A DNA stretch of 23,865 nt, from NCBI GenBank assembly GCA_002401295.1, contig NVSR01000009.1, forward strand, positions 8,948-32,812, written 5' to 3'. The translations under genes were made by a program, and so were the position numbers. The notes beneath the pieces were generated by a model. It was not told the DNA's origin. It did not search any database and saw only the letters and a program-made list of their open reading frames with translations. The DNA comes from SAR324 cluster bacterium. GTDB lineage: Bacteria > SAR324 > XYD2-FULL-50-16. Shown here in pieces: positions 7,280 through 14,611 of this stretch; position 1 is the stretch's first letter; each line of letters begins with the position of its first letter.

Positions 7280-8017
7280 ATGAAAGCATTTTTCTCCAAT
7301 TTTCTTGCCCTTTGCCATGGCATCACGATGACTCTGTGGATTTCCTTGCTGACAGTATTGGAACTACCCTTCGGATTGGTAACCCTCAAGAGGATTGATC
7401 GGCGTATACAGTGGTGGGCGAAGAAACTATTGGGATTCATTGATTTGTCTTACAAAATATACAATCCACATCAGGTGAAAATCCAGGAGGGAAAGCCTTA
7501 CATCATTATGTGCAACCATTCCAGCCTCTACGATATTCCCTTAACCTTCGTAGCCTTACCCGGCAGTATCCGCATGTTTACGAAGAAAGAACTATTCCGA
7601 GTGCCTATCTGGGGCCAGGCATTAAAAGCATGTGGGTTTATCTCAATCGATCGAGATAATAAAAGCAAAGCTCGTAGTGACCTGAAAAAAGCACAAAAAA
7701 TAATGGAACAGGGAGTTGCAGTTTGGGTCGCGCCAGAAGGTACCCGCTCTAAAAATGGGAAAATTCTTCCTTTCAAGCGTGGAGGTTTTCACCTCGCTTT
7801 GGAAATGGGAGCTACTATTATTCCCCTGGGTATTCGAGGAATCGATAAAGTTTTGCCTTCAGGAACCACAAAAATCAACAAAGGTGTAGCTGTAGAGGTT
7901 CACGTTGGTAAGGAAATTGATACGACTCAATTCGGTCGTGCTGGCAGGGCGCAGCTAGTACGCAGTGTGGAAAAAGAGATTCATGCCTTGGCTGGCCAGG
8001 AGTATCAAGCAAAATAA
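7280..8017 (+). CDS. plsC: 1-acyl-sn-glycerol-3-phosphate acyltransferase
   Basis: PlsC-type enzymes acylate lysophosphatidic acid to phosphatidic acid at the inner membrane. The 245-residue protein has an N-terminal membrane segment (FLALCHGITMTLWISLLTVLELPFGLV). The catalytic block I is NHSSLYD (HxxxxD), followed by KKELFRVPIWG (block II), VAPEGTRSKNGKILPFKRG (block III with EGTRS) and ATIIPLGIRG (block IV). All four acyltransferase blocks are in the expected order and spacing, and length is normal. It lies 12 bases after the DsbD N-domain gene and 26 bases before mutM, so these are probably one operon. A related lyso-lipid acyltransferase role cannot be excluded from sequence alone. Confidence 0.9.
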   Translation: MKAFFSNFLALCHGITMTLWISLLTVLELPFGLVTLKRIDRRIQWWAKKLLGFIDLSYKIYNPHQVKIQEGKPYIIMCNHSSLYDIPLTFVALPGSIRMFTKKELFRVPIWGQALKACGFISIDRDNKSKARSDLKKAQKIMEQGVAVWVAPEGTRSKNGKILPFKRGGFHLALEMGATIIPLGIRGIDKVLPSGTTKINKGVAVEVHVGKEIDTTQFGRAGRAQLVRSVEKEIHALAGQEYQAK

Positions 8018-8043
8018 GCCAAACCCCAATACCCTGTAAAATT

Positions 8044-8859
8044 ATGCCGGAATTACCAGAAGTACAAACTATTGTGAATGACCTTGCACCGGAAATCTCA
8101 CAACAGAAAATCCTGGGCTGTGCCATTCATCGTGAATCTGTGCTGAGGACAGCTCCCCAGGAATTTGTCAGAATAGTTGTGGGAGCAAAATTCGTTTCCG
8201 TGAAGAGAGTTGGGAAATACATCCTCTTCTCTCTAGATGAGAGGGGCTGGCTGCTAGCTCACTTAAGAATGACCGGGAAGTTTATCCTTCAGCAGGCGCC
8301 AATTAAGGTTCACCCGCACGATCGCGTCGTATTTGCGTTGGAAAATGGCAAATCATTGATTTTTAGTGATGTTCGTTGCTTCGGTACTTTGGAGCATCTA
8401 TCCACTTTGGAAGATCATATCGGTTTGAATCGACAAGGTTGGGATCCTTGGTCCTCCCATTTAACAGCATCCAGCTTGAGACAACGGTTGGAAAAAAGAC
8501 GGTCACCCATTAAAACGGTCTTATTGGATCAAACACTCATTGCTGGCCTAGGTAACATTTATGCGGCGGAGATTTTATTCGATGCGGCGATTGATCCTCA
8601 AAGCAAAGCGAATTCGCTCAGCCTACATCAGCTGAAACAACTTGTATTCTCCATCAGGAAAATTTTGGACCTTGCTTTGATCCATAATGGTACGTCTATC
8701 TCCGACTATCGCCGTGTTGATGATCAAACGGGTGAGTTTCAGCATTTTCTTAAAGTTTATGGAAAGACTGGGACTGCTTGCGTTCGTTGTTCCACTCTTA
8801 TTATTCGTATAAAACAAAATCAACGGAGTACTTTCTTATGCCCTCATTGCCAAAAATAA
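8044..8859 (+). CDS. mutM: Formamidopyrimidine-DNA glycosylase
   Basis: MutM (Fpg) excises 8-oxoguanine and ring-opened purines and cleaves the AP site by beta,delta-elimination. The 271 residues start with MPELPEVQTIV, in which the exposed Pro2 and Glu3 are catalytic. RVGKYILF carries the conserved lysine near residue 57, and LAHLRMTGKF is the conserved damage-pocket loop. Next comes IAGLGNIYAAEILFDAAIDP (helix-two-turn-helix with the conserved asparagine). The C-terminal zinc finger is CVRC and CPHC with an arginine between, ending CQK. All key residues appear present. A 26-base gap after plsC has no clear ribosome-binding site. The 3' end overlaps the next gene by 22 bases. Confidence 0.95.
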   Translation: MPELPEVQTIVNDLAPEISQQKILGCAIHRESVLRTAPQEFVRIVVGAKFVSVKRVGKYILFSLDERGWLLAHLRMTGKFILQQAPIKVHPHDRVVFALENGKSLIFSDVRCFGTLEHLSTLEDHIGLNRQGWDPWSSHLTASSLRQRLEKRRSPIKTVLLDQTLIAGLGNIYAAEILFDAAIDPQSKANSLSLHQLKQLVFSIRKILDLALIHNGTSISDYRRVDDQTGEFQHFLKVYGKTGTACVRCSTLIIRIKQNQRSTFLCPHCQK

Positions 8860-9728
8860 GAAATCTCTTCTTCTCTTGCTGCTTCTTGGCTATGCCTTTC
8901 TTGTCACCAGTGGTGCGTGCGGAGAGTGTGATGGAGATTGATACTGGTAATGCTACCAGTGCCTCATGGAGGTTTACGCAAGAACTTTCTCAGTTGTGGC
9001 AACAGAAATATCCAGAAAAGGAATCCGTTTTTATTCCAAATTATATAGCGGATTTAGAGCAACGATTCCTACGACTGGAGCAAGGATTAAGTAAATTTGT
9101 GATTGCTCCCATTACTAGCTGGACAGAGCAGCAAGCTGAAGATCGCCCCATTCGGGTTCTTACGCCTTTATGGAATGTGTATTTAGCTGCGATTACAGGT
9201 GGAGAAAAAATCGAGCAGGTGAGTACCAAGGATCAAAACACGTGGTATGCCTCTGAAAATTCATCCATGATTTCTCAATACCTGGAGAGGAAAAAAGAAC
9301 GTTTGAGCAATACAACGATTCTTTTGCGTACGGAAGAATTGGGGGACTTTGCAAGGAATTTAGGCGACGAAGTATTATTCTATGAAATGTCAGGGCCTAT
9401 TAAGAACTTGAAGAAAACTTGGGGGGCGGAATTCCGTCTTCTGAGTCTTCATCCGGACTTACAAACAGAGTTTCAGCGAGCTGCTCCTTGGTTGCGATAT
9501 CGAGTGGTCAAAGCTTCTGCGAAAAAGGGAGTTCATACTGTTGGTTTTACCATGGGCCTCTTCATGAACAAAATGGAAGACCCGAAATTGGCTGAGGAAG
9601 TACAACAGTTGCTAAAAACACTTCCTGGTAGATACACTCCGAAACCTTATCTATTTAGAAATCTTAAAGCCCTGGATATGAGCCTAGTTCCTCTGTCCAT
9701 GAGGTATGTACCCCTAGCTGACTGGTAG
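8838..9728 (+). CDS. TAXI-like periplasmic substrate-binding protein
   Basis: I start this gene at the ATG at 8838, which has GGAG nine bases upstream and is followed at once by a signal peptide (LFFSCCFLAMPFLSPVVRA). The open frame extends 20 codons further upstream but without a signal-like start. The roughly 276-residue mature protein begins with a pattern resembling TAXI/TRAP solute receptors: MEIDTGNATSASWRFTQELSQLW, then FIPNYIADLEQRFLRLEQGLSKFVIAP and RPIRVLTPLWNVYLAAI. These match the usual start, the sampling-of-low-signal region and the leucine-rich core. No TRAP membrane subunits lie nearby, so transport is not shown. It could be an orphan binding or signalling protein. It overlaps mutM by 22 bases, implying translational coupling. 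Confidence 0.55.
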   Translation: MPSLPKIRNLFFSCCFLAMPFLSPVVRAESVMEIDTGNATSASWRFTQELSQLWQQKYPEKESVFIPNYIADLEQRFLRLEQGLSKFVIAPITSWTEQQAEDRPIRVLTPLWNVYLAAITGGEKIEQVSTKDQNTWYASENSSMISQYLERKKERLSNTTILLRTEELGDFARNLGDEVLFYEMSGPIKNLKKTWGAEFRLLSLHPDLQTEFQRAAPWLRYRVVKASAKKGVHTVGFTMGLFMNKMEDPKLAEEVQQLLKTLPGRYTPKPYLFRNLKALDMSLVPLSMRYVPLADW

Positions 9729-9815
9729 ACAGCCACAAAGATCGTTCCTTTCAGCGACGCGTAACTCAGTGATCGAAATGATATAGGAGTGTATTTTTTA
9801 CAGAGTTTTGTGCCG

Positions 9816-9848
9816 GGGAAGGAATTCTTCCCCGAGAAGGGGAAGATG
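9816..9848. terminator. Two overlapping alternative hairpins between convergent genes
   Basis: CGGGGAA and TTCCCCG form one hairpin around a 7-nt centre. The TTCCCC arm can instead pair with the adjacent GGGGAAG around GAGAA. The two stems share an arm and are mutually exclusive. They lie between the stops of the TAXI-like gene (+) and the Pal-like gene (-), where a shared terminator would be expected. No U-tract follows on either strand. Boundaries are approximate by a few bases. Confidence 0.4.
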
Positions 9849-9863
9849 AGGTCCTAGTTGAAA

Positions 9864-10979
9864 TTATTCTGTTGGTAACTCAACAGTCTCAGCTCGTCGG
9901 TTTTTGCTCCAGGCTGCTTCATTTTGGCCGGAAGACAAGGGCTTTTCTTCCCCGAAAGATACAATTGTAATGTTTTCCTCGGGAAATCCCAAGCTGATCA
10001 GGAATACTTTGACGGCATGAGCACGTCGCTCTCCTAAAGCTAAATTGTATTCATTAGAACCTCTCTCGTCGGCATGTCCGGAAACTAAGAGTTTTTTCTC
10101 AGTTTTATTCTCCAGGGGCTCTAATATTTCCTCAAGCTCTCGCCTATAATCTGCCTGCAATGATGACTGATCGAAAGCAAACAAAGCGTTCTCAATCACA
10201 ATTAAGGGGATAGTCGAAATACTACCGGAATCATTGGCGGTTGGTGTTCCCGGTTGTGCTGAAACAATGCCAGGTACTACCACTGCTGGCGTTATCATCT
10301 GTACATCTTTTATAGATTTTTCTCCCTCTTTTGGTGGGAGAAGACTCTTTTGCTTCACATCACCCGATTGTGCGACTTGTTCTGGCTGTGTGGCCTGTTC
10401 TGGTTGTGCGGCTTGTTCTGGCTGTGTGGCCTGTTCTGGTTGTGCGGCTTGTCCTGGCTGTACGAGTTGCTCCGGCTGTGAAATTTGCTGGGGCTGTACG
10501 ACCTGCTTTGGCTGGTTAGCATCCAAATTAGCGGGCTCTGGCTCCGCTTTGATCAAATCCTTAACAGCTACACTTTGGCCACCAAAGTTTTCTTTATTTT
10601 CAGTATCTTTAACGTATAGCTGAAAATATTTACCTTTAATATCCGTTCCGTGTGGGATTTTATAAAGGGAATTATCTGACTGAGTGTCACTCACTTCTTT
10701 CAAGAGGCTCTTTTTACCGGAGTTGTCGGCGCTATCTCCCCAATAGATCAGAAAGCTTTTCATGCCCAGCTCATTTAATTTGGGGGCATTTGCAAGCTTT
10801 AAAATTCCACCAATTTTTCCTTTACTGGGATCCGTATCTTGAAAACTAAAAGAAGTTTTACCGAGAACGGCAGAGTCCCAAGGTTTTGTGCTTTTGTCCG
10901 TACTACAGCCGGCAAGCAACGCCACTAAGGAAGAGGTTGTGACTAGAAAACATAGACTCTTTAGTAATTTGTAATTCAT
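9864..10979 (-). CDS. Pal-like OmpA-domain outer membrane lipoprotein with Gln/Pro repeat linker
   Basis: This 371-residue protein has a lipoprotein signal with lipobox LAGC (Cys25). The C-terminal domain (about 255-365) is OmpA/Pal type: FAFDQSSLQADYRREL, VSGHADERGSNEYNLALGERRAHAVKVFL and ENITIVSFGEEKP, then NRRAE. It should bind meso-diaminopimelate in peptidoglycan and, if a true Pal, TolB. It is about twice the usual Pal length. An N-terminal domain of about 120 residues of unknown function (SFQDTDPSKGKIGGIL, YKIPHGTDIKGKYFQLYVKD) is followed by a Gln-Pro-Glu linker built from an 18-bp tandem repeat. No tolQRAB or ybgF neighbour is present, so it may be an additional OmpA-family lipoprotein and not the Tol-linked Pal. 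No Shine-Dalgarno sequence is visible before the ATG. Confidence 0.85.
   Translation of the reverse strand: MNYKLLKSLCFLVTTSSLVALLAGCSTDKSTKPWDSAVLGKTSFSFQDTDPSKGKIGGILKLANAPKLNELGMKSFLIYWGDSADNSGKKSLLKEVSDTQSDNSLYKIPHGTDIKGKYFQLYVKDTENKENFGGQSVAVKDLIKAEPEPANLDANQPKQVVQPQQISQPEQLVQPGQAAQPEQATQPEQAAQPEQATQPEQVAQSGDVKQKSLLPPKEGEKSIKDVQMITPAVVVPGIVSAQPGTPTANDSGSISTIPLIVIENALFAFDQSSLQADYRRELEEILEPLENKTEKKLLVSGHADERGSNEYNLALGERRAHAVKVFLISLGFPEENITIVSFGEEKPLSSGQNEAAWSKNRRAETVELPTE
10369..10512. repeat. Eight 18-bp tandem repeats within the Pal-like gene
   Basis: Eight consecutive 18-bp units encode hexapeptides of the form xx-Q-P-E-Q on the minus strand. Units 2 and 4 are identical and units 3 and 5 differ at one base, showing a recent 36-bp duplication. 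Units 6-8 are more diverged. The array forms the flexible linker before the OmpA domain. Copy number could change by slippage without breaking the frame. Confidence 0.9.
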
Positions 10980-11385
10980 ACTAAATAACTAGATAAGATT
11001 GTCCCTCATAATGCTAGAGAGTTGAATAGGTTTAGCTTTAAAAAAAATTTGCTGGCTATCCTTTGGTTGAACTGTATATAACAGCGAGTCACCCTTAAAT
11101 TCAAGTCGATTCTGAAAAAAGGACTTTGATTTTAGTAAAAAATAGGTCTACCTCTAAATTATTGAGGGTTGGATATTGACAATTTAATAAATGATGTTAA
11201 CCCTCAAAGGGTGTTTCCTTTTTTGAAAAAATCAACTGAAGAAATTTTGTCTACCTTTTACCCAAAAGAAAGCTCTCAGTTGAGGAAACAACAAGTTTTA
11301 CCCAGACAAGGAATGAGCAGAAAACTCCCTTTGGAGAAAATGAACTCTACTGACCTTTTTAGTCTCTGAAAAATGGTAATTATAT
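10980..11385. other. AT-rich intergenic region with no convincing gene
   Basis: The region upstream of the minus-strand Pal-like gene holds its likely promoter. A weak candidate on the minus strand is TTGAAT with TTATAT 17 bases downstream (around plus-strand 11080-11105). The -10 overlaps a CTGT-5-ACAG palindrome. A 66-codon plus-strand frame (11169-11369) starts with TTG, has GAGGG directly abutting the start and resembles no family I know, so I do not call it. Confidence 0.5.
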
Positions 11386-11592
11386 ATGCTTCGACTCTTG
11401 AGTATAATCTTTAAGTCCAGGGTATTACGAATACTCATTAAGACTGTCGGTAGTTTAGCCAGTGCCTTTGTCGTAATTAGTGGCTACCTTATTTTTCTGG
11501 ATTCAAACAGTAAAAAAAAGGAGTTTGAGACGGACTTTGGTGAGGTCGAAATAGAGGATGAAGAAGAGGAAGAGATTCCTCCTACTCCCTAA
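11386..11592 (+). CDS. Small predicted membrane protein with acidic tail
   Basis: This 68-residue frame shows a plausible protein pattern, although I do not recognise a family. A basic N-terminal stretch (FKSRVLRILIK) is followed by a single hydrophobic segment (LASAFVVISGYLIFL, about residues 25-40), then a lysine cluster and a strongly acidic tail (about ten Asp/Glu in a row-rich region), ending PPTP. The charge pattern fits a single-span inner-membrane protein. There is no clear ribosome-binding site before the ATG. Its last four bases overlap the end of the convergent rnhB gene. It is the only plus-strand candidate between 9728 and 19274, which lowers confidence. Confidence 0.4.
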   Translation: MLRLLSIIFKSRVLRILIKTVGSLASAFVVISGYLIFLDSNSKKKEFETDFGEVEIEDEEEEEIPPTP

Positions 11593-12215
11593 AAGCTTGC
11601 TTGCAACTGCTTCCACTTATAACTCTTCCGGTAAAAATCAGGCAGCTCACCATATTCCTGGTGATGCCAGAGGACGAAGTGAAGAGTCTGTTTATTAGGA
11701 TAGCCACCCCCTCGAATTTCTCCGTATAGCTCGGCAAAAGGCTGACAAAGTTCCTCAAAAATATCATCTCGAGTTGTTTTCGCCAAAATGGAGGCTGCAG
11801 CCACACTCATGTACGTTGCGTCTGCTTTGTTGGTTGCCAGAATATTTTTCCCCGCCAGCGGTTTGAATAAATTTTCTCCATCCAACACCACTTGATCAGC
11901 TGGTAGTTCGTCCAGGATTATTTTGGCTCCCTCTTGTTCTAAGCGGTTCAAACTTTTTTCCCGGATATATTGGTCGATTTCTTGAGGAGAAAAAACGAGG
12001 ATTTTATATGGGAAACGGGCTTTGATTTTCTCCGCCAGAGCCTGGCGCATCATTTTTCCTTTCTTCTGGCTCCCAAAGCGTTTTGAATCATCAATACCCC
12101 ATTCCCGCAGCAGAGATTCTTGTTCCTTAGGCAGGCTAACTCCAGCTAAAACAAGAGGCCCCAGTACTGGACCTCGCCCAGCTTCATCAATCCCCAGTTC
12201 GATAATTTTTTCCAT
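11589..12215 (-). CDS. rnhB: Ribonuclease HII (archaeal-like variant)
   Basis: RNase HII removes ribonucleotides misincorporated in DNA and RNA primers. The 208 residues carry GIDEAGRGPVLGPLVLAGV (Asp-Glu of the catalytic site, plus the GRG substrate-recognition motif), VVLDGENL (third acidic residue), and NKADATYMSVAAASILAKTTRDD (fourth aspartate and the AAxSIxAKxxRD helix). The C-terminal part, GGGYPNKQTLHFV followed by YGELPDFYRKSYKWKQL, resembles archaeal RNase HII more than the E. coli type, as does the GPVLGPLV sequence. This is from memory of family motifs, not a search. It is the last gene of a def - DUF192 - rnhB operon, starting 8 bases after the DUF192 stop. Confidence 0.88.
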   Translation of the reverse strand: MEKIIELGIDEAGRGPVLGPLVLAGVSLPKEQESLLREWGIDDSKRFGSQKKGKMMRQALAEKIKARFPYKILVFSPQEIDQYIREKSLNRLEQEGAKIILDELPADQVVLDGENLFKPLAGKNILATNKADATYMSVAAASILAKTTRDDIFEELCQPFAELYGEIRGGGYPNKQTLHFVLWHHQEYGELPDFYRKSYKWKQLQASF

Positions 12216-12223
12216 AAGATCCG

Positions 12224-12670
12224 TTAAGGTTTGAATTGAATGGTATCGCCAATAGTCAATCCAATTTTGGTGGAATAATTTGCCGGGACTTCCAGGACCA
12301 TATCAGATGTTACTTCAGAACCGTAGATCGGTAAGAGGCGATCCGGAGTTAGGAAGGAAGGAGGAGGCACAGCTTCTTCGATGTGAACGATTTTTCCCCT
12401 GTAAATCCAGATAATATCAATGGCAAACTTCATGCGCTTCATCCAAAAGCGATGTTCCCCACTATTTCGATATAGGAACAACATGCCTTGGCCATTCGCG
12501 AGGGAGTCTCGGTTGCCCAATCCCATGCGTTGGTCTTCCCTTGTCGTCACGACTTCGACATCAATCGAAAGATTCCTTTTTAAGAGCAGCTTCCGTTGCT
12601 CGGCAGCTTGCCCTGAGATAGTTGCCAACAAGAAAAGAAAGGAGAAAAGGAAAAGGAATTTAGATCTCAT
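12224..12670 (-). CDS. Exported DUF192 family protein
   Basis: DUF192 proteins are small beta-rich proteins, often exported, with no settled function. The diagnostic block is MGLGNRDSLANGQGMLFLYRNSGEHRFWMKRMKFAIDIIWI, containing the family RMxGLxxRxxLxxxxGMLFxF and FWMKNTxxxLDIxFI patterns. It continues with IVHIEEAVPPPS and VLEVPANYSTKIGLTIGDTI. I place the start at the ATG at 12670, which follows the def stop codon by one base and begins a signal peptide (FLFLFSFLFLLATISG, cleavage near AAEQ). A TTG seven codons upstream would overlap def and is less likely. The stop-A-start arrangement suggests translational coupling with def. Confidence 0.88.
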   Translation of the reverse strand: MRSKFLFLFSFLFLLATISGQAAEQRKLLLKRNLSIDVEVVTTREDQRMGLGNRDSLANGQGMLFLYRNSGEHRFWMKRMKFAIDIIWIYRGKIVHIEEAVPPPSFLTPDRLLPIYGSEVTSDMVLEVPANYSTKIGLTIGDTIQFKP

Positions 12671-12671
12671 T

Positions 12672-13193
12672 CTATGCCATTTTTGCCGCAAGTTTCTTGA
12701 GGCGAGTCTGGATCATATTCCTTTTGAGTCGAGGCAAGCGATCAATGAATAATTTTCCTTGCAGGTGATCGAACTCATGCTGGACGCAGATTGCCATTAG
12801 ATCAGTGGCGATCAAGGTCTGGGTTTCTTGATGGATATCCAGATATTCCAGGGACACTTTGCTGAACCTTTTTACCTCAGCACGAAATTCCGGGACAGAG
12901 AGGCAACCTTCTTCAATACTCTGTTCCCCTTCTTGCAAGGTAAACTTGGGGTTGATGATCACCAGTGGGTTCCTCTCCTCCAGGGGAGTCTCCTCGTTGT
13001 AGAACACATCCATGACAAATAATTGCTTGTCCTCCCCCACCTGTGTGGCAGCTAGGCCTAGTCCCTTTTCGTCATACATGCTTTCAATCATATCCTCCGT
13101 TAATTGACGCAGGGAATCACCAAAAACCGTCACGGGCTTGGCAACTATTTTTAAGATGGGATGAGGATAGGTTAAGACGTTCAAAACAGTCAT
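12672..13193 (-). CDS. def: Peptide deformylase
   Basis: Def removes the formyl group from the N-terminal methionine of new proteins, acting at the ribosome exit. All three motifs are present in this 173-residue protein: motif I GLGLAATQVG, motif II EEGCLSVPEFRAEV (metal-binding cysteine) and motif III QHEFDHLQGKLFIDRL (two metal histidines and the catalytic glutamate). The N-terminus MTVLNVLTYPHPILKIVAKPV and length are standard. It is the first gene of the operon with DUF192 and rnhB, which is not the common def-fmt arrangement; no fmt is seen. The 214 bases upstream contain crossing 8-bp inverted repeats but no clear promoter. Confidence 0.96.
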   Translation of the reverse strand: MTVLNVLTYPHPILKIVAKPVTVFGDSLRQLTEDMIESMYDEKGLGLAATQVGEDKQLFVMDVFYNEETPLEERNPLVIINPKFTLQEGEQSIEEGCLSVPEFRAEVKRFSKVSLEYLDIHQETQTLIATDLMAICVQHEFDHLQGKLFIDRLPRLKRNMIQTRLKKLAAKMA

Positions 13194-13407
13194 GATTTTT
13201 GTTCTTTAAAAGGGTCTCGTAAATGTCACACTTAATGCCTGATATCCGCTCAAAAAGAGAAGGGCAAATCAGTGAGTGGGGGCGGAACAGCAAGAAGTGC
13301 TCTCTATAACTGAACTCGGGAATATCAGGATAAAAAAAACAAAAATTTATTGCAACCACTCACCGCATTAAGAATGACTTTTAGAATGCTTTAGGGAATG
13401 AGAAAAA

Positions 13408-13605
13408 TTACTGATTGAGTAATTCTTGGGTTTTGTCCTTGATTTGATCCATACCACGTTCCAAAATCCCTTTGGGAGTTTCACCTATTAACTCCAAGAC
13501 TTGCGCAGGTAAATAGTTACGCGCCATATCCTTGACAGGCTCAACATATTTGATTCCAGCCACGGCGATGCCGACAAGCAGGATTAGGAATAATAATTTT
13601 TTCAT
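13408..13605 (-). CDS. Small exported or membrane-anchored protein downstream of the MinD-like gene
   Basis: This 65-residue protein begins with a short basic and hydrophobic segment (KKLLFLILLVGIAVAGI), either a signal peptide or an N-terminal anchor. The rest is an amphipathic, helical-looking region (VEPVKDMARNYLPAQVLELIGE, then ILERGMDQIKDKTQELLNQ). There are no cysteines and no lipobox. A good ribosome-binding site (GAGGAAGAGAG) precedes the ATG, which supports a real gene. It lies 82 bases after the MinD-like gene on the same strand and may be cotranscribed. I do not recognise a family. Confidence 0.6.
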   Translation of the reverse strand: MKKLLFLILLVGIAVAGIKYVEPVKDMARNYLPAQVLELIGETPKGILERGMDQIKDKTQELLNQ

Positions 13606-13687
13606 TGCTCTCTTCCTCTATGAAATGGAGAAATTGTTGATGCCCGAAAGGCTGTCAGGGGAATTGTATCTTAACACATTATCCCGT

Positions 13688-14611
13688 TTACGTAGGAATC
13701 AAATGGTAATCTTGTCGAAGGTTTTGAGCAATCCGATCGATACTACAGGAGGCTTTAGACTCGGGAGCATACAAGAGAGCAGGCTTGCGGAGTCGAATGG
13801 ATTGAATCACTGCATTGTCTTGTTCGATGAAGCCCACATAACTTAAAGAAATTCCAAAATGTTTCGCACAGGCCTGCCTCATGGAAAAACCAATTCGAGC
13901 ATCGGAAGGTGTTCGGATTTGATTCAGGATCAACTTAGGAACAAATTGAGAAATTTCATATTTTAGCGCATCACCGGCATGTCGATTGATCTTAGTGATT
14001 TTTGAGATGAGGTCAGCGGGAGTACGTGGCATATTCTCATCTTTATTTTCTGTAATCCATTCCAAATATCCTCGAACTTCCGGATGCTGGATAACAGTAC
14101 GTAGCTTACGATAAAATGCTGATTTTACGAATAGATATGTATTTTCTACAGAAGTTGGTTCCGGAGCGCTGACTAGAATACCCGTATCGGCAATCAAAAA
14201 TAGATCGAGAATGTAAGGAGGTGAACCAGCTCCTAAATCAATCAATACGTAATCCGCATGCATTGATTTGATCGCCTTGACTAATTTGCTGACTTGCATT
14301 GCATTAGGGCGAGCCATACCAAGTACATCATGGGCACCACTAGCCAAACGCAGGTTAGGGATTCCTGTGGGTAATAAAATATCTTCCAGCTTGAGTTCCG
14401 GGTGGCGGATAAAATCAGACAGGCTGATTTTTGAAGAGTTCACCCCGAGAAAAGTATGCAAATTAGACCCACCAAAATCTGCATCGATCAGGACAACATT
14501 ATATCCCTGTTTGGCTAAATTAACGCTAAGGTTGCTACTTATTAGGCTTTTACCAACACCGCCTTTACCGCCGGCGATTGCCCAAATTTTATTATTTTCT
14601 ATCTTAGGCAT
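13688..14611 (-). CDS. MinD/ParA-family ATPase (FlhG-like)
   Basis: This 307-residue protein is a deviant Walker A ATPase of the MinD/ParA/Mrp class. GGKGGVGKS (14-22) carries the signature first lysine, VVLIDADFGGSNLHTFLG (D43, switch I) follows, and YVLIDLGAGSP (D125) is the Walker B/switch II region. PEPTSVENTYLFVKSAFYRKL resembles MinD and FlhG proteins. Such ATPases dimerise on ATP and position proteins on membranes or regulate flagellar number. I do not see a typical MinD C-terminal amphipathic membrane-targeting helix. No minCE, flhF or par partner lies in this window, so the cellular role is open. A weak GGGA lies before the ATG. A small exported protein follows on the same strand. 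Confidence 0.8.
   Translation of the reverse strand: MPKIENNKIWAIAGGKGGVGKSLISSNLSVNLAKQGYNVVLIDADFGGSNLHTFLGVNSSKISLSDFIRHPELKLEDILLPTGIPNLRLASGAHDVLGMARPNAMQVSKLVKAIKSMHADYVLIDLGAGSPPYILDLFLIADTGILVSAPEPTSVENTYLFVKSAFYRKLRTVIQHPEVRGYLEWITENKDENMPRTPADLISKITKINRHAGDALKYEISQFVPKLILNQIRTPSDARIGFSMRQACAKHFGISLSYVGFIEQDNAVIQSIRLRKPALLYAPESKASCSIDRIAQNLRQDYHLIPT

Noticed and set aside
6725..9728. DsbD-domain, PlsC, MutM and TAXI-like genes as one new functional system
   Set aside because: Tight spacing supports an operon, but the products belong to unrelated housekeeping roles with no shared substrate. I keep individual observations only.
10234..10623. Plus-strand frame encoding a Cys-rich repeat protein (ACSGCVACSGC pattern)
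   Set aside because: It is the antisense reading of the 18-bp repeat in the Pal-like gene. The minus-strand frame has a lipobox, an OmpA domain and full coverage, so the cysteine repeat is an artefact of the opposite strand.
11080..11100. CTGT/ACAG palindrome resembling a LexA box
   Set aside because: The spacing is 5 bp, not the 8 bp of the gammaproteobacterial LexA site, and the adjacent gene is an envelope lipoprotein, not an SOS gene.
11169..11369. 66-codon plus-strand frame before the small membrane protein
   Set aside because: It starts at TTG with GAGGG directly abutting the codon, contains no recognisable domain or membrane signal, and lies in AT-rich intergenic DNA. It remains possible but is not supported.
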